Assembly: GCF_033958435.1 (NCBI RefSeq)
Contig: NC_134137.1
Coordinates: 221,195,501-221,259,500 of the forward strand
Length of the DNA: 64,000 bases
Reading direction: 5' to 3'
Source: Carettochelys insculpta
Lineage: Eukaryota; Chordata; Testudines; Carettochelyidae
Both the position numbers and the translations under genes were made by a program. Shown here one piece after another: positions 1 to 12,984 of the stretch; the first letter of the stretch is position 1, and every line of letters begins with the position of its first letter. The notes beneath the pieces are model-generated. The model saw only the letters and a program-made list of their open reading frames with translations, had not been told where the DNA came from and searched no databases.

Positions 1-290
1 GGTGCCCGTAGCTGTCGTGGGCCTTGGGGCAAGGCGGGAGGATGGGCCGACCCTGGGCCCCTGCAAAGGGTGGGGCCAAGAGCAGAAAGGGTGTGGACGA
101 AAAGTCAGCTCTCAGCACTGCCCAGACCATGTTGCTGGGTCCCCCTCTCCCACTCGTCACAGCCACACACAGCTGGAGCAGCACTGCCACGGCATTCCAA
201 TGGGGCCCAGAGCTCTGGCCCCTTTGACATACCAGTCCTGGGGGCAACTGTCCCCTTTCCCCCCTTCCCCCATCGCAGGATTGTTTGTGG
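1..290. repeat. unclassified dispersed repeat, truncated by the window start
   Basis: Diverged copy of 30309-30590. Shared blocks are 'gggcaaggcgggagga' against 'gggcaaggtgggaggg', and 'ggggcccagagctct' against 'gggaccagagctct', in the same order. Confidence 0.5.
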
Positions 291-1309
291 TGATTGGGAC
301 ATGAGGAGAGGTCCATATTCACACATACACACCTCTCTAACTTTGACCTGGGGTAATAAATGACGAAGTTGGCAAGTGCTATTAAACTGCTATGCTGTGG
401 TTGAAATAAAAAAGCTACTAGGGACCTCATTGTCCTTAGCAGTGAGGCCTCTTTTCTAGCTCTGCCAGTGTAAAGGGGCCTTCAAATGGAAGTAAATATA
501 ACATGCTGCCTGAGTGGAATAAAGGGGATCTATAATGAGAAACAGGCCCTCTGGTTCTGGGTAATAGAGCAATCCTTAAATCCTTGGAATTCATAGATTT
601 TTCTGAACCCAGAACAAGCATGTGTTGGCTCATTAAGTTGTAAAAGCTGGAATATTTCCAGATGGATAAATTAAACCGTGGTGTGGTGGAGAGGCATCAG
701 GGGTATGAAAAGAATGAATACTCTGAAACAAGCTGTCTGCTAGTCTGTAAGTCAGTACCTTACAAGTAAGCTAATGATTTTATCCGGTGCTTTTTTTTCC
801 CCTAGAAAAAGGTGCTGGAACTCAAGTCGGATTCCTCATAAGGGTAGGGTGTTCAATTTTAATGCTGTGGTCCTGCACCACTGTAGGACCAGTGGGAAAT
901 CCTGCACCTGTCCCTGCGCTGCTGTAGGACCAGCAGTGAACTGTTTGTTTTTTTTTTGGCATTCTAATGGAAAAAAGGTGCTGGAACTCTGTTCTGGTGC
1001 ATTCTTCTAGGAAAAAAAGCTCTGAATTTTACCCCCTTAGCAAAGGGCAGTGTGCAGACATCCATTAGGGTCATCCCCCTATATTTCCCTTCCCTCTACC
1101 CCACCTGAGTATGTGAACAAGAATCTCAGCTGGGAAAACAGAGTTCATGAAAAATAGTCTGTGACTCATCCACACTTCATAACTAAGGCCAAAAATACCC
1201 TCTTGCTAGTTCTGAACCTCATCACGTAGATTCTTGTTCAAATCCTGAGATTTTTGTGTATCAGCTTAGGTCTAGGCTTGTGCACATCATGTATCAGGAG
1301 ACTGAATCA
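291..1309. other. no gene seen
   Basis: AT-rich DNA with the duplicated segment at 776-1015; otherwise nothing recognisable. Confidence 0.6.
776..1015. repeat. unclassified sequence with internal duplication
   Basis: 'aaaaaggtgctggaactc' occurs near 808 and again near 973. 'tgtaggaccag' occurs twice between them. Confidence 0.4.
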
Positions 1310-1412
1310 TTCCTTTCTCTAGATTTGAGGAAGTGGGTGTGTCCCACAAAAGCGCATTACCTAATAAATTTCTATTGTTAGTCTTTAAAGTGCTACAAGA
1401 TTGCTTTTTTGT
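1310..1412 (+). mobile_element. short Penelope-like tail fragment
   Basis: Only the last 100 bases of the tail are present ('gaggaagtgggtgtgtccca', then 'ttagtctttaaagtgctaca'). Confidence 0.6.
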
Positions 1413-1594
1413 CTTCCCCTCCTCCTGCCTCCCTACCCCTGCCTGCTTTTTCCTCAGCTTGTAGAGAAAGTTTTTACTCAGGCGGGGAGTGTCAACTGAC
1501 TGAATGTGGCAATTACAATAAACCCATCAAGAATACTAGAGAGGGATTGTCTGGCTCAGGCTAAAGCAAGCGGGGGTGGGGGGAATGTGTGTGT

Positions 1595-1790
1595 GCCATA
1601 GGATCCCTGGTTTCTGCTTCGATCCCTGACTCTGTTTTACTGAATGACTTTGAGCTTGCTATTGAGCCTCCCTTTGCCTCAGTTTCCCTCTGTAAAAGGA
1701 AGCTGATCTATCTCAGGGCTGTTGAGAAGCTTAATTCATGTTTGTAAAGTACTTTGGGATGAATTCATGAAAAGGGCAGATAGCAAGGGG
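1595..1790 (-). mobile_element. MIR-like SINE
   Basis: The plus strand reads 'tttgcctcagtttccctctg', 'taaaaggaagctgatc' and 'gtaaagtactttgggatgaa', the reverse of a MIR. Confidence 0.6.
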
Positions 1791-2765
1791 ATGGGTAACG
1801 GAAAGGGAAGGTATCAAATAAAATATAATTTATAATAGTAAAATGCTACAAGATTAATCCCTTCAGACCTGACCTCCTCCCCTTCAAAAAAATCCATCTA
1901 ATCAACTAAAGATGTGTCACAGACTTGCAGTGATCATGTTTTTCTGTTCACTTTCTCTAGCGGGGACAAGTTACATTAGCCAGTAAGCAGAACCTCTTAT
2001 GAATACCTCAGGTATGGAGGTTGTTTGTAGCTGTCTGAAACTTTTGTAAATGTAAACAAAACAGATGCTTGTTCTTGAACATTGACTTAATACAGATTTA
2101 AAACTTTACTATGGAAAAGAAAAATGTTGATTTCCCTTTTTCTTAGTAGTTTATGTTTAACAGTACTGTATTGTATTTGAGTTCTTTTTGGTTTCTGCTG
2201 CTGCCTAGTTGTGTGGTTGAGTGGTCTGCTTGCAACTGATATGTGACTGAATGCTGCTGCATTTAGAACAGCAGCTGCATAAAAATCAGAGAGAGAGAGA
2301 GAGCACCCTGGGGGCTCCCCTGCTCCATTTCTTCTGTTCACACTGCATCACAGGGCTGTTCTGTGTCATACACTTGGTAGTGCTTTGTTCAGTGAAGGGA
2401 TGGGGTTTCTGCTCCTTCCCTTGGGAGATGGCTCCACAGTTTAACAGGAAGGTCAGGAAGACCTCTTAACTTCAGCCCATTCCTCCTAGTGCTACTTTAA
2501 ATGAGTACTCTTTTGCCTGGGTGCTTATACTCTTTCAAGGCCATTCTCTCCATCTTTAGGTTATTACACCAAGGGCTAGATTTTGAACTGTTTACTCAGT
2601 TAAGTAAGCCGATAGAAATGAAGGGATTGCTAGTGTGAATAAACTGTGCTCAGCCTTCCAAGTGGCTTACTGAATGGCTCTGAGAAATGACTCTTTCAAG
2701 GCTGTCATTAAAATGGAAGGGCACCTGGCCACTGCCACCATGCTCTGAGTGTCAGACTGTTGAAG

Positions 2766-2953
2766 ATGCATGTCTCCTAGAGCTGGAAGGGACCTTGGGA
2801 GGTCATCTAGTCCAGTCTCCTGCTCTCTTGGCCGGGCTAAGCACTGTCCCTGACATCTGTTTGCCCCAATCTCTAAATGGCCTCCTCAAGGATTGAACTT
2901 CACAATACTGGGTTTAGCAGGCCAATGCTCAAGCCACTGAGCTATCCCTCCTC
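2766..2953 (-). mobile_element. tRNA-derived turtle SINE (Cry type) with CR1-like tail
   Basis: Read on the minus strand, it begins ggagggatagctcagtggct, whose A box tagctcagtgg is canonical. B box agttcaatcc follows about 45 bases later. The 3' part (ccttccagctct, rules from CR1 ends) matches the CR1-like tail shared by tortoise Pol III SINEs and turtle CR1 LINEs. It supports the turtle assignment. Confidence 0.8.
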
Positions 2954-5900
2954 TGTTCTGCCCAGCTGGCCTGAGAGCTAAATCTTTGGATCAGAAAGAA
3001 AAAAATAAAGTAACCAAACCTTCTAGGGCTTCATTGAACTGCACAGCCAAACTCTTGCCTCTTTGAGGCTCTCCTGGCAGCCCAGAGTTTGCCTGAGACA
3101 TAAACCAATGCATTAAAAGCCTGCAAATGATTGAAGCTCTTGATTCAGACAGGCATTTGCTAATCTCCTTTGTTGTGCTGGCAAACATACTGCTGGAAGG
3201 TACATTGCCTCAGCTAAAGTGCCTATACGGTAGGGGACACTGTCTACTCCTCCCCAACCCAGCTCTCCAATTCCAGACAAGGTTCTTAATGACCCTCCCT
3301 CATTGGCACAGATAATGCTGAGAGCTGTAACTCCTAGCAGCTTTCCTCTGATTAGGGCCATGGCACTCATCCATTTTTCAGGCCCCGGTGAACAGGAGCA
3401 CAAAGCGGCTGGCTGGAGCCACCGGGGGATTGACAGAGGGGTGACTGTTTGGCTTCCGCCAGGAAGAACAAAAATGTGGTGAGAAAACAGAGGAATCAAA
3501 TGCTGGAGCCCAGGCAGAGCCAAGGCTAAAACAAACAAGCCTGGAGCGATATTGCGTCCGAATCCCAACAATGGGATTGATTGTCCCTCGATGTTTTGCA
3601 AGAGGCGGATCAGGGGTTTGTAGATGGTGGTATCCCTGCAATCACACCGGAAGCTGGAGTTTCAGGGCCAGGTTCTTTGCTGGGCCTCCTGAATCACAGA
3701 CCAGACAGAGCCGCCCAGCAGAGGGAAGGGAAATGGAGCTGCACAACAACTGTGTGCATCCCTAATTCTGGCCTGTGCCAGGGGTTAGGGCCACCGCATC
3801 AGGAGTCTAGCCTGAGGGGTTACTCTGGAATTTTTGCACTCTGGCATCTCCCTTACTCACCCAGGACCACTGATGGGAAGGTGGTAAAGGGGGCAACGGC
3901 TCCAGCAATACAAAAGGATTGAAGATTCCCAGTTGCAGCTACTGAGGTAGTGGTGGTAGCCAGAGCCATAGCCCCTTTGGATCTCTGCCAGCGTGGTGTG
4001 TGGCAGCACTCAGGCCTGGGGCAGAGGCATGGCGTGGTGTGACGCTCTCTGGGTGGCACAGAGGGCTGCCTCGGCCCAGCACCTCCCTTCCACTTGAAGC
4101 CCTGCTCCCTGCCCCGCCGTGAGGCTGTGAACCCCACTGTACCCCACCCCACCATTCTCCTTTTTGATCACCTACACAAAGGGATGCTCTGCTGGCCCCA
4201 CGCCATTCCATGCCCAGCTGTGGTTGTACCCCCTTTATACTGCTAGAGTGACCCAAAGGGATGACAGCAGGGCATGGAATCTGGCTGCCTGATTCCTTCC
4301 CTAGCTATGCTACTGTAGCATGGAAAAGGAAGGGTATGGCGGGGGGGAAGGAACACCATGAGGTATTCTAGATCTTGTGGAACATAGCCTTGGTCTGTCC
4401 CTAGCTTTCTTATCTCTTACAGTAACAGTCAGGGGTTGTGCATAATTACTAGAAAGCAAAGGCAGAACTAATGAGAGAGTCTGCTGGAGGCATTGCTTGG
4501 ATTGGTCAAAAAGTGGGAAGGATTTTCCATGAAAATAAAAAAAAAAAAATTCATTTAAAATGTTCACTGATTTTTTTAGTTACATGTTTTTTCCTTTTAA
4601 AACTGCAAAAAAGGAAAGAGATAGAAAGGAGGGGGAGGGCAAAACTGAAAGATGATCAACAGTCAAATCAAAAAGTAAACTTTTTAGTGACTAATCTGAA
4701 CCATTTGACCAAAATGATTGGAAAAAAAAATCTCCAGTGTTGTTCCATCAGTAAGCCATTTTTAGACATCAGGTTTTGTTTGTTTTTTTGGTTGTTGTCA
4801 AAATATTTTATCTGAGCAATTTTATTTATTGCCTTAGACAGTGGTGCTGAAGCAATTTATATAGTGGAGGTATGGAAAGCCATTGAATCAAACAGTAAAC
4901 CTTGTGTATAATGTAAATCCCTTCAAGCTGGGGGAGGGGATACTGCACCATGGCTTGACAAGCCTGTCAAATGTTGAGGCTGGATTGTAAAATAATGCTG
5001 CATAATTCCATGACTGTATTGTAATTATGCAACAAAGCGCAATCAAACCCTCTGTTTAATATCCTGACCTGCTCACCTACTAGGATTGAAAGGGATTTCC
5101 CTTCCTCACAAACATTAACTGGCCAGGTGCATGATGGGTATTTTGCCTACTTCCAAATCATTAATGCAGTGCCTGATACCATATTTAACAGTTATTGAGA
5201 AATTGTCATGAGAGCACAGACTATCTTTGCACAAAAGTGTATGAGGAGGAAAGGTTGAATCCTGGTGGTAGAGCCATGTACCAGCAAGCATGAGGGAGAT
5301 CCCCAGCAGAATACTCTTCGGTGGAAGCCAAACCCCAGCCTCAAGATAAAGTTAAAAGAACCAAGTTGTGGTTTCACAGTGCAGAGCCTAGTTTTCCTTC
5401 ATCATGCCATTACTCTATAAAAGAAAGCCATTGTTCTTCCTGCCAAAGAATAATTCTTGCTCTTGGTGTCCTCTGGATCCAGGGGGAACCAGCAGTACTA
5501 ACTGCTGGGCACTATTTTGGGTCTTATGGGGAAGAAGGGAAGGTGACATGCTATCTCTGTTCAGTAAGGTTAAGAGCTAGGACTGCATCACAGCATCTTT
5601 TCATTGAAAGGGGAACTTCCACACACAAGATTCTTGCTTGCCTTCTAATTCTAGAGGCTGCCTTTGAATGTTCATGTGTGACTGGTGTGGGAGACCTGTT
5701 ACTTTCTTCTGGTCAGAGAGGGTGTCAATCTAGTTTAAAATGTCTGAATGTATTTTGTTTGTAGCAACAAAAATTGCAGGGAGAGGGGAAGGAAAGGCTG
5801 GGTCTGGAAAGATGGAGACTGGCTGAACTAAGAGGAGCAGAGTTAAAGTACTAACATCTTATCTATATTAGGTTGCATACGCTATCTCAGTCTCCTAGAA

Positions 5901-7356
5901 GGTCAGTTCAAGTTAGACTTTGGGTTGCTTGTTTTTAAATTTTACCCCTGCTGAAGACTGACTACATAGTTATTACCTGGATGTAGTTACATGAACAAAT
6001 TGTTTCAATATAATTTACTTCTAATGTTGAGGTTTTATTTCTGTTCTTCTCTCCTTGCCGACTTTAACTGTCTACAACTCACAGTTCCACATTATAACAC
6101 TAGTGTGGCGTTTGTGGGTCACTCTTGTATGCTTTTCCATTTCTTTCCACAATAGCCAGAGCAAACTGGTAGGGGTGGACTTAAGAACTGTGGAATTCAT
6201 AGTGTAATGTACAGAGAATTGCTCTCTTGTCACAGATATTTTATTTTGGCAGTTAAATTAACTGAATGGGTAGGATAGTAGGCACTTATGAAGTCAGTGG
6301 ACATTTTCAACAGGCCTGTGTGTTCTGCAGTAGATAGAACTCACTGTTGGAGTCTGGTGCTGTGAGTTGAACTGGCCAAGTTCTTGGACAACGTGGGTAG
6401 TGCCAAGCTGCCAGACTGAATCTGATTCAAACAATTGGCAACCAAAAGCCATGACTACTGGTAGAACTTGTCACTGGACAGTTTCTAAAATCCACTCGCC
6501 ATGCTATTGCCCTTCATGGTCAAAAGAGCACATTACAATTGCACAGCTAATAGGCAGACCTTATATTATCTTTGTATTTGAGATATTGTAATGAACCTGC
6601 TGGCTTGTGGTTGGGTTCCTCTCTATGCCCCTAGAATGAGCTGGAGGGAAAAGACTGACACTATTCTGAGAGGATCAGGGACTTGTTACCCAAACTGAAC
6701 CAAAAATGAAGTAACAAGAAAAGCCAGAAAGAAGAGGATGTGTGTGAACAGACCTCATCCTGTACTTCAGCTTCCACCTTCCTTCATGTATTGCACAAAA
6801 GGAGACTCCCTTTGTCCTTAGTGAGAGTAAACAGGTCTAAGGAAATCTAATTCACATCACCTCTCAGTTTGGCCCATTCAGTGTACTATGTTCTCTGCCT
6901 GGGAACCTCCTGAGAAGCAGATTTCCATGTCTAATAAGTTCCAGCTCAAACTTCACATGAAAATGTGTGGTGGCTTTTTCCACAACTTAAATCAAAGCAA
7001 GGCTAAGCCAACAAAGAGATTACAAACAAACCAAGAGTTTACTTTGCATGATTGCCACGCAGCTGCTGCCAGATACAGTATCCTGTTTTCCCTCCACACT
7101 CCACTTGGAGATCACATCAAATAAACCAGTACTTCCATTTACATAGCTACAAAGCATGCTGCTGCCCTGTGTATTTGAAACTCCTTGTATTTAGGAAGTA
7201 ATGGAAGAGCAGGCATTGTGCTGAGACAATTTGCTGGATGCTCTGAGAGAGAATGTAATTAAATAAAAGTCCCTGCAATCAGGATTGTGATGAACAAGAG
7301 GTTGGGGTAGAGAACAGCCCTCTTTTTTTCATATAAAAATGTTTTTAGATACTTAC
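2954..7356. other. no confirmed gene; one weak candidate exon
   Basis: No repeat family recognised. A possible 81-base minus-strand exon at 3861-3941 is discussed in the findings. The 162-codon open frame at 3113-3601 (minus) has no domain or splice context. Confidence 0.5.
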
Positions 7357-7436
7357 AGTTGGCTTCTCTTCAGGGTCCGGCTCCAGTTCCATCTTCTGAA
7401 CAGCATTGGATGAAGCAAACAAGTATACCGTATGCC
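7357..7436 (-). CDS. candidate internal exon of an unrecognised gene (second of a pair)
   Basis: This minus-strand segment has an acceptor ending ctttgcaag at 7437 and a consensus donor GTAAGT at 7356. It is 80 bases long, enters in phase 1 and leaves in phase 0. Its translation looks protein-like: a hydrophobic start (H-T-V-Y-L-F-A-S-S-N), then K-M-E-L-E-P-D-P-E-E-K-P-T. The candidate exon at 10640-10695 leaves in phase 1 and would join it in frame. I cannot assign a family and see no further partner exons, so the coding call rests on splice sites, open frame and composition only. Confidence 0.33.
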
Positions 7437-10400
7437 CTTGCAAAGGTAGGAAACAAATCATCCTAATTTGCAAAGATTGCTTCTGAGACCACATCTGTGG
7501 TTTTACTGTGCCATTACAGCCTGAGCACATCCAGGTGGATGTTGGGATCTGTTACAGCTCACTCTTCTTCATTTTGCATAGGAGGAGACCAGTCATTACA
7601 GTGGTTAACTCTTGGTGCATTCTGCCCCAGAGGGCATGTCAGACAGAAATGGTGTTGCAGAGGATCATCTGGCTTTCAGTAGATCATCCATTTAGTCCTG
7701 AGTAGCTGCAGGCCACTAGGGCTGTGTTAGGGCATTTGAGACAAATGACACTTCCCCAAATAATTGACTCTGCAGATGATTGGGAGGAATAAATCAAGAT
7801 GGCCTCAGATCACATATTACTGAGCTGGGAAGAAGGGGCAGAGCTGAGACAGGGATTAGTAGGGTTACCTCTTCAAACCTGCTGTCTCAGCCCTGTCCCT
7901 CCATTCCAGGTCAGTTATACTTGTGGATGCTAGAAATCCCGTCTGGGGATTATAGCATTTGTTTTGACTGGATCCAATTCCTGTGCTCCATGGAACTTTT
8001 GTCCTCCAGGGCCCAGAGTCCTGGTTCCCTTAATGTGCAGCTGTTGGAGATGGTTCTCTTTGGGGCTCGGGTTTAATTGATTTTCCTTTGAATTTACTGC
8101 AGTGGCCCCTATTGGGGGCCTGGGGACTTTGGTCTCTGAGGCAGGCAATCCTATGGTGAGTAGCCCATGTCCTCCTTACGTCTATTTTTTATCCTTATGG
8201 TGTGGTCTGGAGCTGGAGTATTGCTGCGCTACCCTGGGTCTGCCTCTTTGCCCCTCACTCTGTTTATTCTCCTTCTTCCAACACATGCAACACTTCCTGG
8301 CCTAGTGCACGTGTTCCCCTCTACCAGCATGGACACCTCCTGGACAGATTCATGCAGGCCTTCATGACATCCCTCAGGACTTGTGGTCCTCATTTTTCCC
8401 CAGTGTTGGCTTGTATCAGTTGTGCCTGTTTTTAATGACCGCCCCCCAGCTATGGTGACACAAAACACAAACACCTCAGACTAGAATCCCACCAAATGAA
8501 TTTTATGCACCACATCATGGGTGTAAAATCCAGAGCAGGGCTAATTTATCCTACAACATGTTGGGTCTTCAGGAGACCAGACATCCTTACCCACAACCAA
8601 AAAGACAGGGCCAGGGTACTCCTAACACCCAAGGCCCCCGAAGTACCTGGAAGCTGGTTTTTGTGCACTGGGCCCAGACACCCCCAGCAGATGAACCCAC
8701 TCAGTGTGACAGAGGAAGGCAAAAAATCCCCTGCAAGGTCAGTGCCAAGCCAGCTTGGTGGAATATCCATTCCTAACCCCAAATCCAGTGAACAGTTTAA
8801 CCCGGAGCCTGTGAGAGAAGATCCTATAGCTAATAATACACCTCTGGGGTCATAAAATTTGTTGTTTACTGCCTCAAACCATAGGTCCCTCTGGGCCAGA
8901 GTCCTGCCTCCAGCTGAGGCTGGAATCAGATGCTTCAAAGGAAGAAAACAAACATAAAAAAATTTCTTCAGCCATTGTGAACTCGGAGGATACTCCTCCA
9001 TGTCATCAACAGAAAATCAGCTGAAACATAAAACTGGATTCCCCTAACCTTCTTTGCCAGTATGGACATAAATGTGAACAAGCAGCGCCAAAGCTGAGGT
9101 GAGGTAGTTCAGGAGCTGGAAAGGAGAAGGTTGAAGTGAGGGAGGGAGCTGTCTCTGTGGTGTGGCAGCTGGATATAGGGGATAACACAAGATAGTCCCC
9201 AGGTGAATTTCAGCACCTCCGTGAGCTGGGGGTACTGGGCAGACTTTCCAAATTGCCCTGAGGGCTTGATACCTTTTCTAACAGGATCTAGTCTCTTGCT
9301 GCAGCATTCTGCACTTCTCCATGGTTGTGGATGCTTGTGCACTCTGAGATCCGTGGAAAGCAATTTAATTACTCTGGCAAAATTGTACATTTGAGCCAAG
9401 GTGTGTTGGATCTGTCTTCCTTGCCCCCCAACCATGGAAGCAAATATTTTAAAGATAGTCACATGCCATTGAGGCATGATAGTAGCTTTGGTTTGCTATT
9501 ACCCATGAGGTTGTGGCATTTGGCTGCTCCTTTCTTTCACCCAGGTGTGCTGTTAGTAGTTGTGGAAGTTTGGTTTCATCACCTGAGTCATCTTCCTTTC
9601 TGCTTATACCTAGAGCCTTTGGGTTTCATTCAAGGGGATGAACTGCCATAAATGGATCTCAGTAGGGCCAGAGAGACATGCCTGCCTCCAGGGCAAATAT
9701 TTTATTTACCAAATTAGGTAAGTGTTAGTCTTTATCCATGATGGTTTCCAGTAAATACTGTAAATCAATAACACAAAAACAAAGAAGTAAGGAATGGGAA
9801 ATCTTTTGTAAAGAAGGTAAAGTATAAATATTAAAAGGGAAGAGAGAACTCTTCATAGTCACAGGAAACAGGACACCTTGTCTGAGAGCTCTTAATTATG
9901 TCATTTGCACTTAAGCCATTTTTTCATCTGTCCACGATTTTCTGTGCTGATGGAAGCCTCCTGCTGTTTTTTTCTCAATCACCAGTCTTACTCATTGTTA
10001 ATTCAAGTCTCAGCTCTGTGTTGCCCTGTTAGACTATAGGTGGTTGCCTTACCAACCTGCAACGCTGTGAATACTTCCTGTGTGTGGTTTTTCTTTTGTT
10101 TTTTTTTCTCTGTTACCTGGTAGATGCGTAGGTGCTCATGCTGCCTCTAGCTCCCTAAGCCTGTTGTCAACAACCACCTGACAAAGATTTAGGACTCTCA
10201 ATTGCCATGTCTCTCTTGCTCTCGATCTGACTCCTTTTGCCTGTCTTGGCCTATGCTGACTGTGGAGGGACTGGAACCAAATTCTGTTGGGTCAGGAATT
10301 CCCACTCCAACTTTGTGGCAATCTGAAATACACACAAGCTTAGGACATGGATCCTTGTTTCAAAGCTGTCCTCAAGCCCTTCCACTCTCTCCTAGCCTAT

Positions 10401-10639
10401 GTCTGTAATGGATCAACCTGCAATATGGGCTACGGATGCTCCCATGGGCTATGAAATCTGAAAGTAGTGCTTCAGCCCTGTGTCTGGTGTTTATTATGAG
10501 TGCATCACTCTGAGAGATCTTGGCAAGAACTAGGGCCTTCCTCCTTGTCAAGCAGAGGGGTGAGGCCAGGACAGATGGGAAATGGGCAGCCATCCCTACA
10601 AACCCCTCCTAAGACAATCCAAAGATTAATTGCACATAC
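7437..10639. other. no confirmed gene
   Basis: This would be an intron if the paired candidate exons are real. It contains a plus-strand splice-like segment at 8103-8155. The 151-codon minus frame at 8546-9001 has no recognised domain. Confidence 0.45.
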
Positions 10640-10695
10640 CTACTGGCAGATCCAAATGTTTTGCTAATGGTCCCCAGGGCTCTACTTGGTTATCG
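10640..10695 (-). CDS. candidate internal exon of an unrecognised gene (first of a pair)
   Basis: This minus-strand segment has a pyrimidine-rich acceptor (ctccatttggtacag) ending at 10696 and a consensus donor GTATGT at 10639. It is 56 bases, entering in phase 2 and leaving in phase 1. The translation is D-N-Q-V-E-P-W-G-P-L-A-K-H-L-D-L-P-V, and the last G completes a Gly codon with the exon at 7357-7436. The frame is open only in this reading. No homologous family is recognised. Phase agreement between two short segments has a one-in-three chance of being accidental. Confidence 0.3.
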
Positions 10696-12984
10696 CTGTA
10701 CCAAATGGAGATGGGTCAGAACCCGAACCTTGGATCACAACATTCCAAAACTTTTGGAGAAGTGGAGTCAACCCTTGGCTTCCCCCACCAATGAATAAAT
10801 AAAAGCAATAGAGCATGACTGACTAGGAAAACCCTGAGAGAACTGACACAGAGGGGCAGGGACTGGCTGATGACTTCTTGAGAGATGAGCTCTTCAGCAC
10901 TGCAATTTCCATAGCTCCATTTCTGACCTTTATGATGTCACATGCTGTGATCTGCTCCCGACCAATCAGGTCACTGCATTTCAAGTGATCTCGCAACTAC
11001 TTTCTCAGCGCTACTCTCGGCCCTTTGACTTTCATCTCCATAGGTGTGACTGAGTGCAGACTCTTCTGGTTTTATTACAAGAAATTTAGTAATAGCCTTT
11101 TCATTTCAGTTCCTCTAGGTACCTGCCTGCTCTGACTCAGGAGAAATCAGGGTCATTGCTGGCTTGGCTAATATTTGCTAGAGCTTCAATATTAGTATAG
11201 TTTATGATGACATTTCCCCTCCTATTTTGGAGATGGGCCTTCATCTGTGTTACAAGACTTCTCTCCTGCCCTTATGCCAGGGGGTCTCACTGTACCCAGT
11301 TGTGCTGAGCTGGTGCCCTGATTGTGGGCTTTTTAGCAAGTTGTATTCTAATCTCCCTTTTCTTTTGGTGTAAGCACGCAAGGGTATCCTTGGCAAATGC
11401 CTTTCCTAAATCACAGCCATTGTGATTTCAACTGATCAAGAAATGATCAAATTCAGACAATGGTTTTGGCTGCAGGTGGGGGTGGACTGGGCTCTGATTT
11501 ATTTCAGTGCAAGGATAGGTCCTGTGTGTTTAAATTAATAATCAAGGAGCTTGGATTTGATGACTGTCAACATGCTATGGAGTCTGTCTCCTTGCACATG
11601 TGCTGTTAAAGTCTCTCTTCTCTGTCACTGGTTCAAATCCATCTCAGGCTGGTTATCAGCAGGCTCTCACTGACTGAGGGAAGATTGGTGGTTTCAGTGC
11701 GTTTCCCCAAGGACAGCTGTTGATGGAACACATTGCAGTGGTGATTCACCGAGGTCAGGTTTGAAGTACCTGAATGAAACAATATGGTGCGTGTGTTCTG
11801 TGGATAGAGCCCTTCAGCTTCTCTGTCTGTTCCACAAGCACTAAGTCCCTATGGAAATAGTACTTCCTTCTCCAGACTAGCATGTCACGTTCAGGAGCTT
11901 AAGACATGGCCTTTGAAGGTTGCAATTGGGGTTTATGAGCTTACACTTCATGCAGTGGTGAACACTCCTGCTGGTGAAAAGAGTTACAGAAACTCACGGT
12001 TCATAAGTATGGAGCACTTACAACATCATCATAAATATTTTATTCTACATTGCATTTACAGTTATTAACACCCTTCCTATAGAAATGTCATTAATCCCCA
12101 GACACTGGGGCAGGAGAGCTTGTCTGGCAACTGGCTGATTCTATAACAGGAAGGCCCTTTCCCTTCTTTAAATTCAGTAGTGAGCTGGTTGTAAAACCAT
12201 GCCCCCCTCGCCCCCACTCCGGCTATAAGAAAATTATTATGGCTGGTTCCTTCCTGGAAAGTTCTGAAGCACCTTCATTTGCTTTCCTGCCACTTTTGTT
12301 TACTTGCTTGCATCGTCCTGCGTAAACTTGTGTGTGTGTGTGTGTGTGTGTAATTTATATTTTTTTTATAATTTATTATTTAGAGCTGGCCAGCTAATGC
12401 AGGAAATAAATTGAAATATGTTTTTGCTCTGAACAATGAGTAAAAGTCTACCTGCTGCAAAGGCTGTTTAGATTAAACTGTTACAAACAACCAAAAGTCT
12501 TTTGTTTGTAGCTGATTTGAACAAAGATCAGATGCTGCTCTTGATATGTAAAGACTTTGGTAGGCTGTCTCAGAGATCACCTCTTCACCTGACAATTCAG
12601 AGATGAAATTGTCTTTATTCTGACAAGGTTCCTATAACAAAAGAAACAGAGCACTGATCTACCTTATGGAGTTAGGTTGGCATAAGGCAGTTTACGTCAA
12701 CATAACTCTGCAAGCGTCTATACTAAAATGTAGCTCCCATTGAAGTAGATTGTTCAACACACAACTTCATCTCTGCAAGAGGTGGTGCTTAGGTCAATGT
12801 AGTTATGGTGACGTAGTGTCTGTGTAAATGCTGTATGGCCTACATTGACTGTGGCTGCCTTCCACAATGTCCCACGCTGACAGTGAGGCCATGCAAACAC
12901 AGCTGGCGAAGATGCTTACTGCCAACACAAGGAAAGTAGTGTAGACATGCAAAAGCGCTTTAATTCGTGCATGTTGAATAGTAA
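10696..12984. other. no gene seen
   Basis: Holds the TG microsatellite and, at about 12665-12960, a possibly decayed DNA-transposon region ('gcgtctatactaaaatgtag' and 'gtgtagacatgcaaaagcgc'). Confidence 0.5.
12329..12351 (+). repeat. (TG)n microsatellite
   Basis: Eleven TG units, followed by an AT-rich stretch. Confidence 0.95.

Noticed and set aside
2880..2953. tRNA-like sequence on the minus strand
   Set aside because: It is the head of a SINE, with no complete cloverleaf and a CR1-like tail attached.
3113..3601. 162-codon open frame on the minus strand
   Set aside because: No domain, no splice context, and overlapping frames of similar length on both strands.
8546..9001. 151-codon minus frame, considered as retroviral or retroelement coding
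   Set aside because: No protease, RT or integrase motif is visible and no flanking repeats were found.
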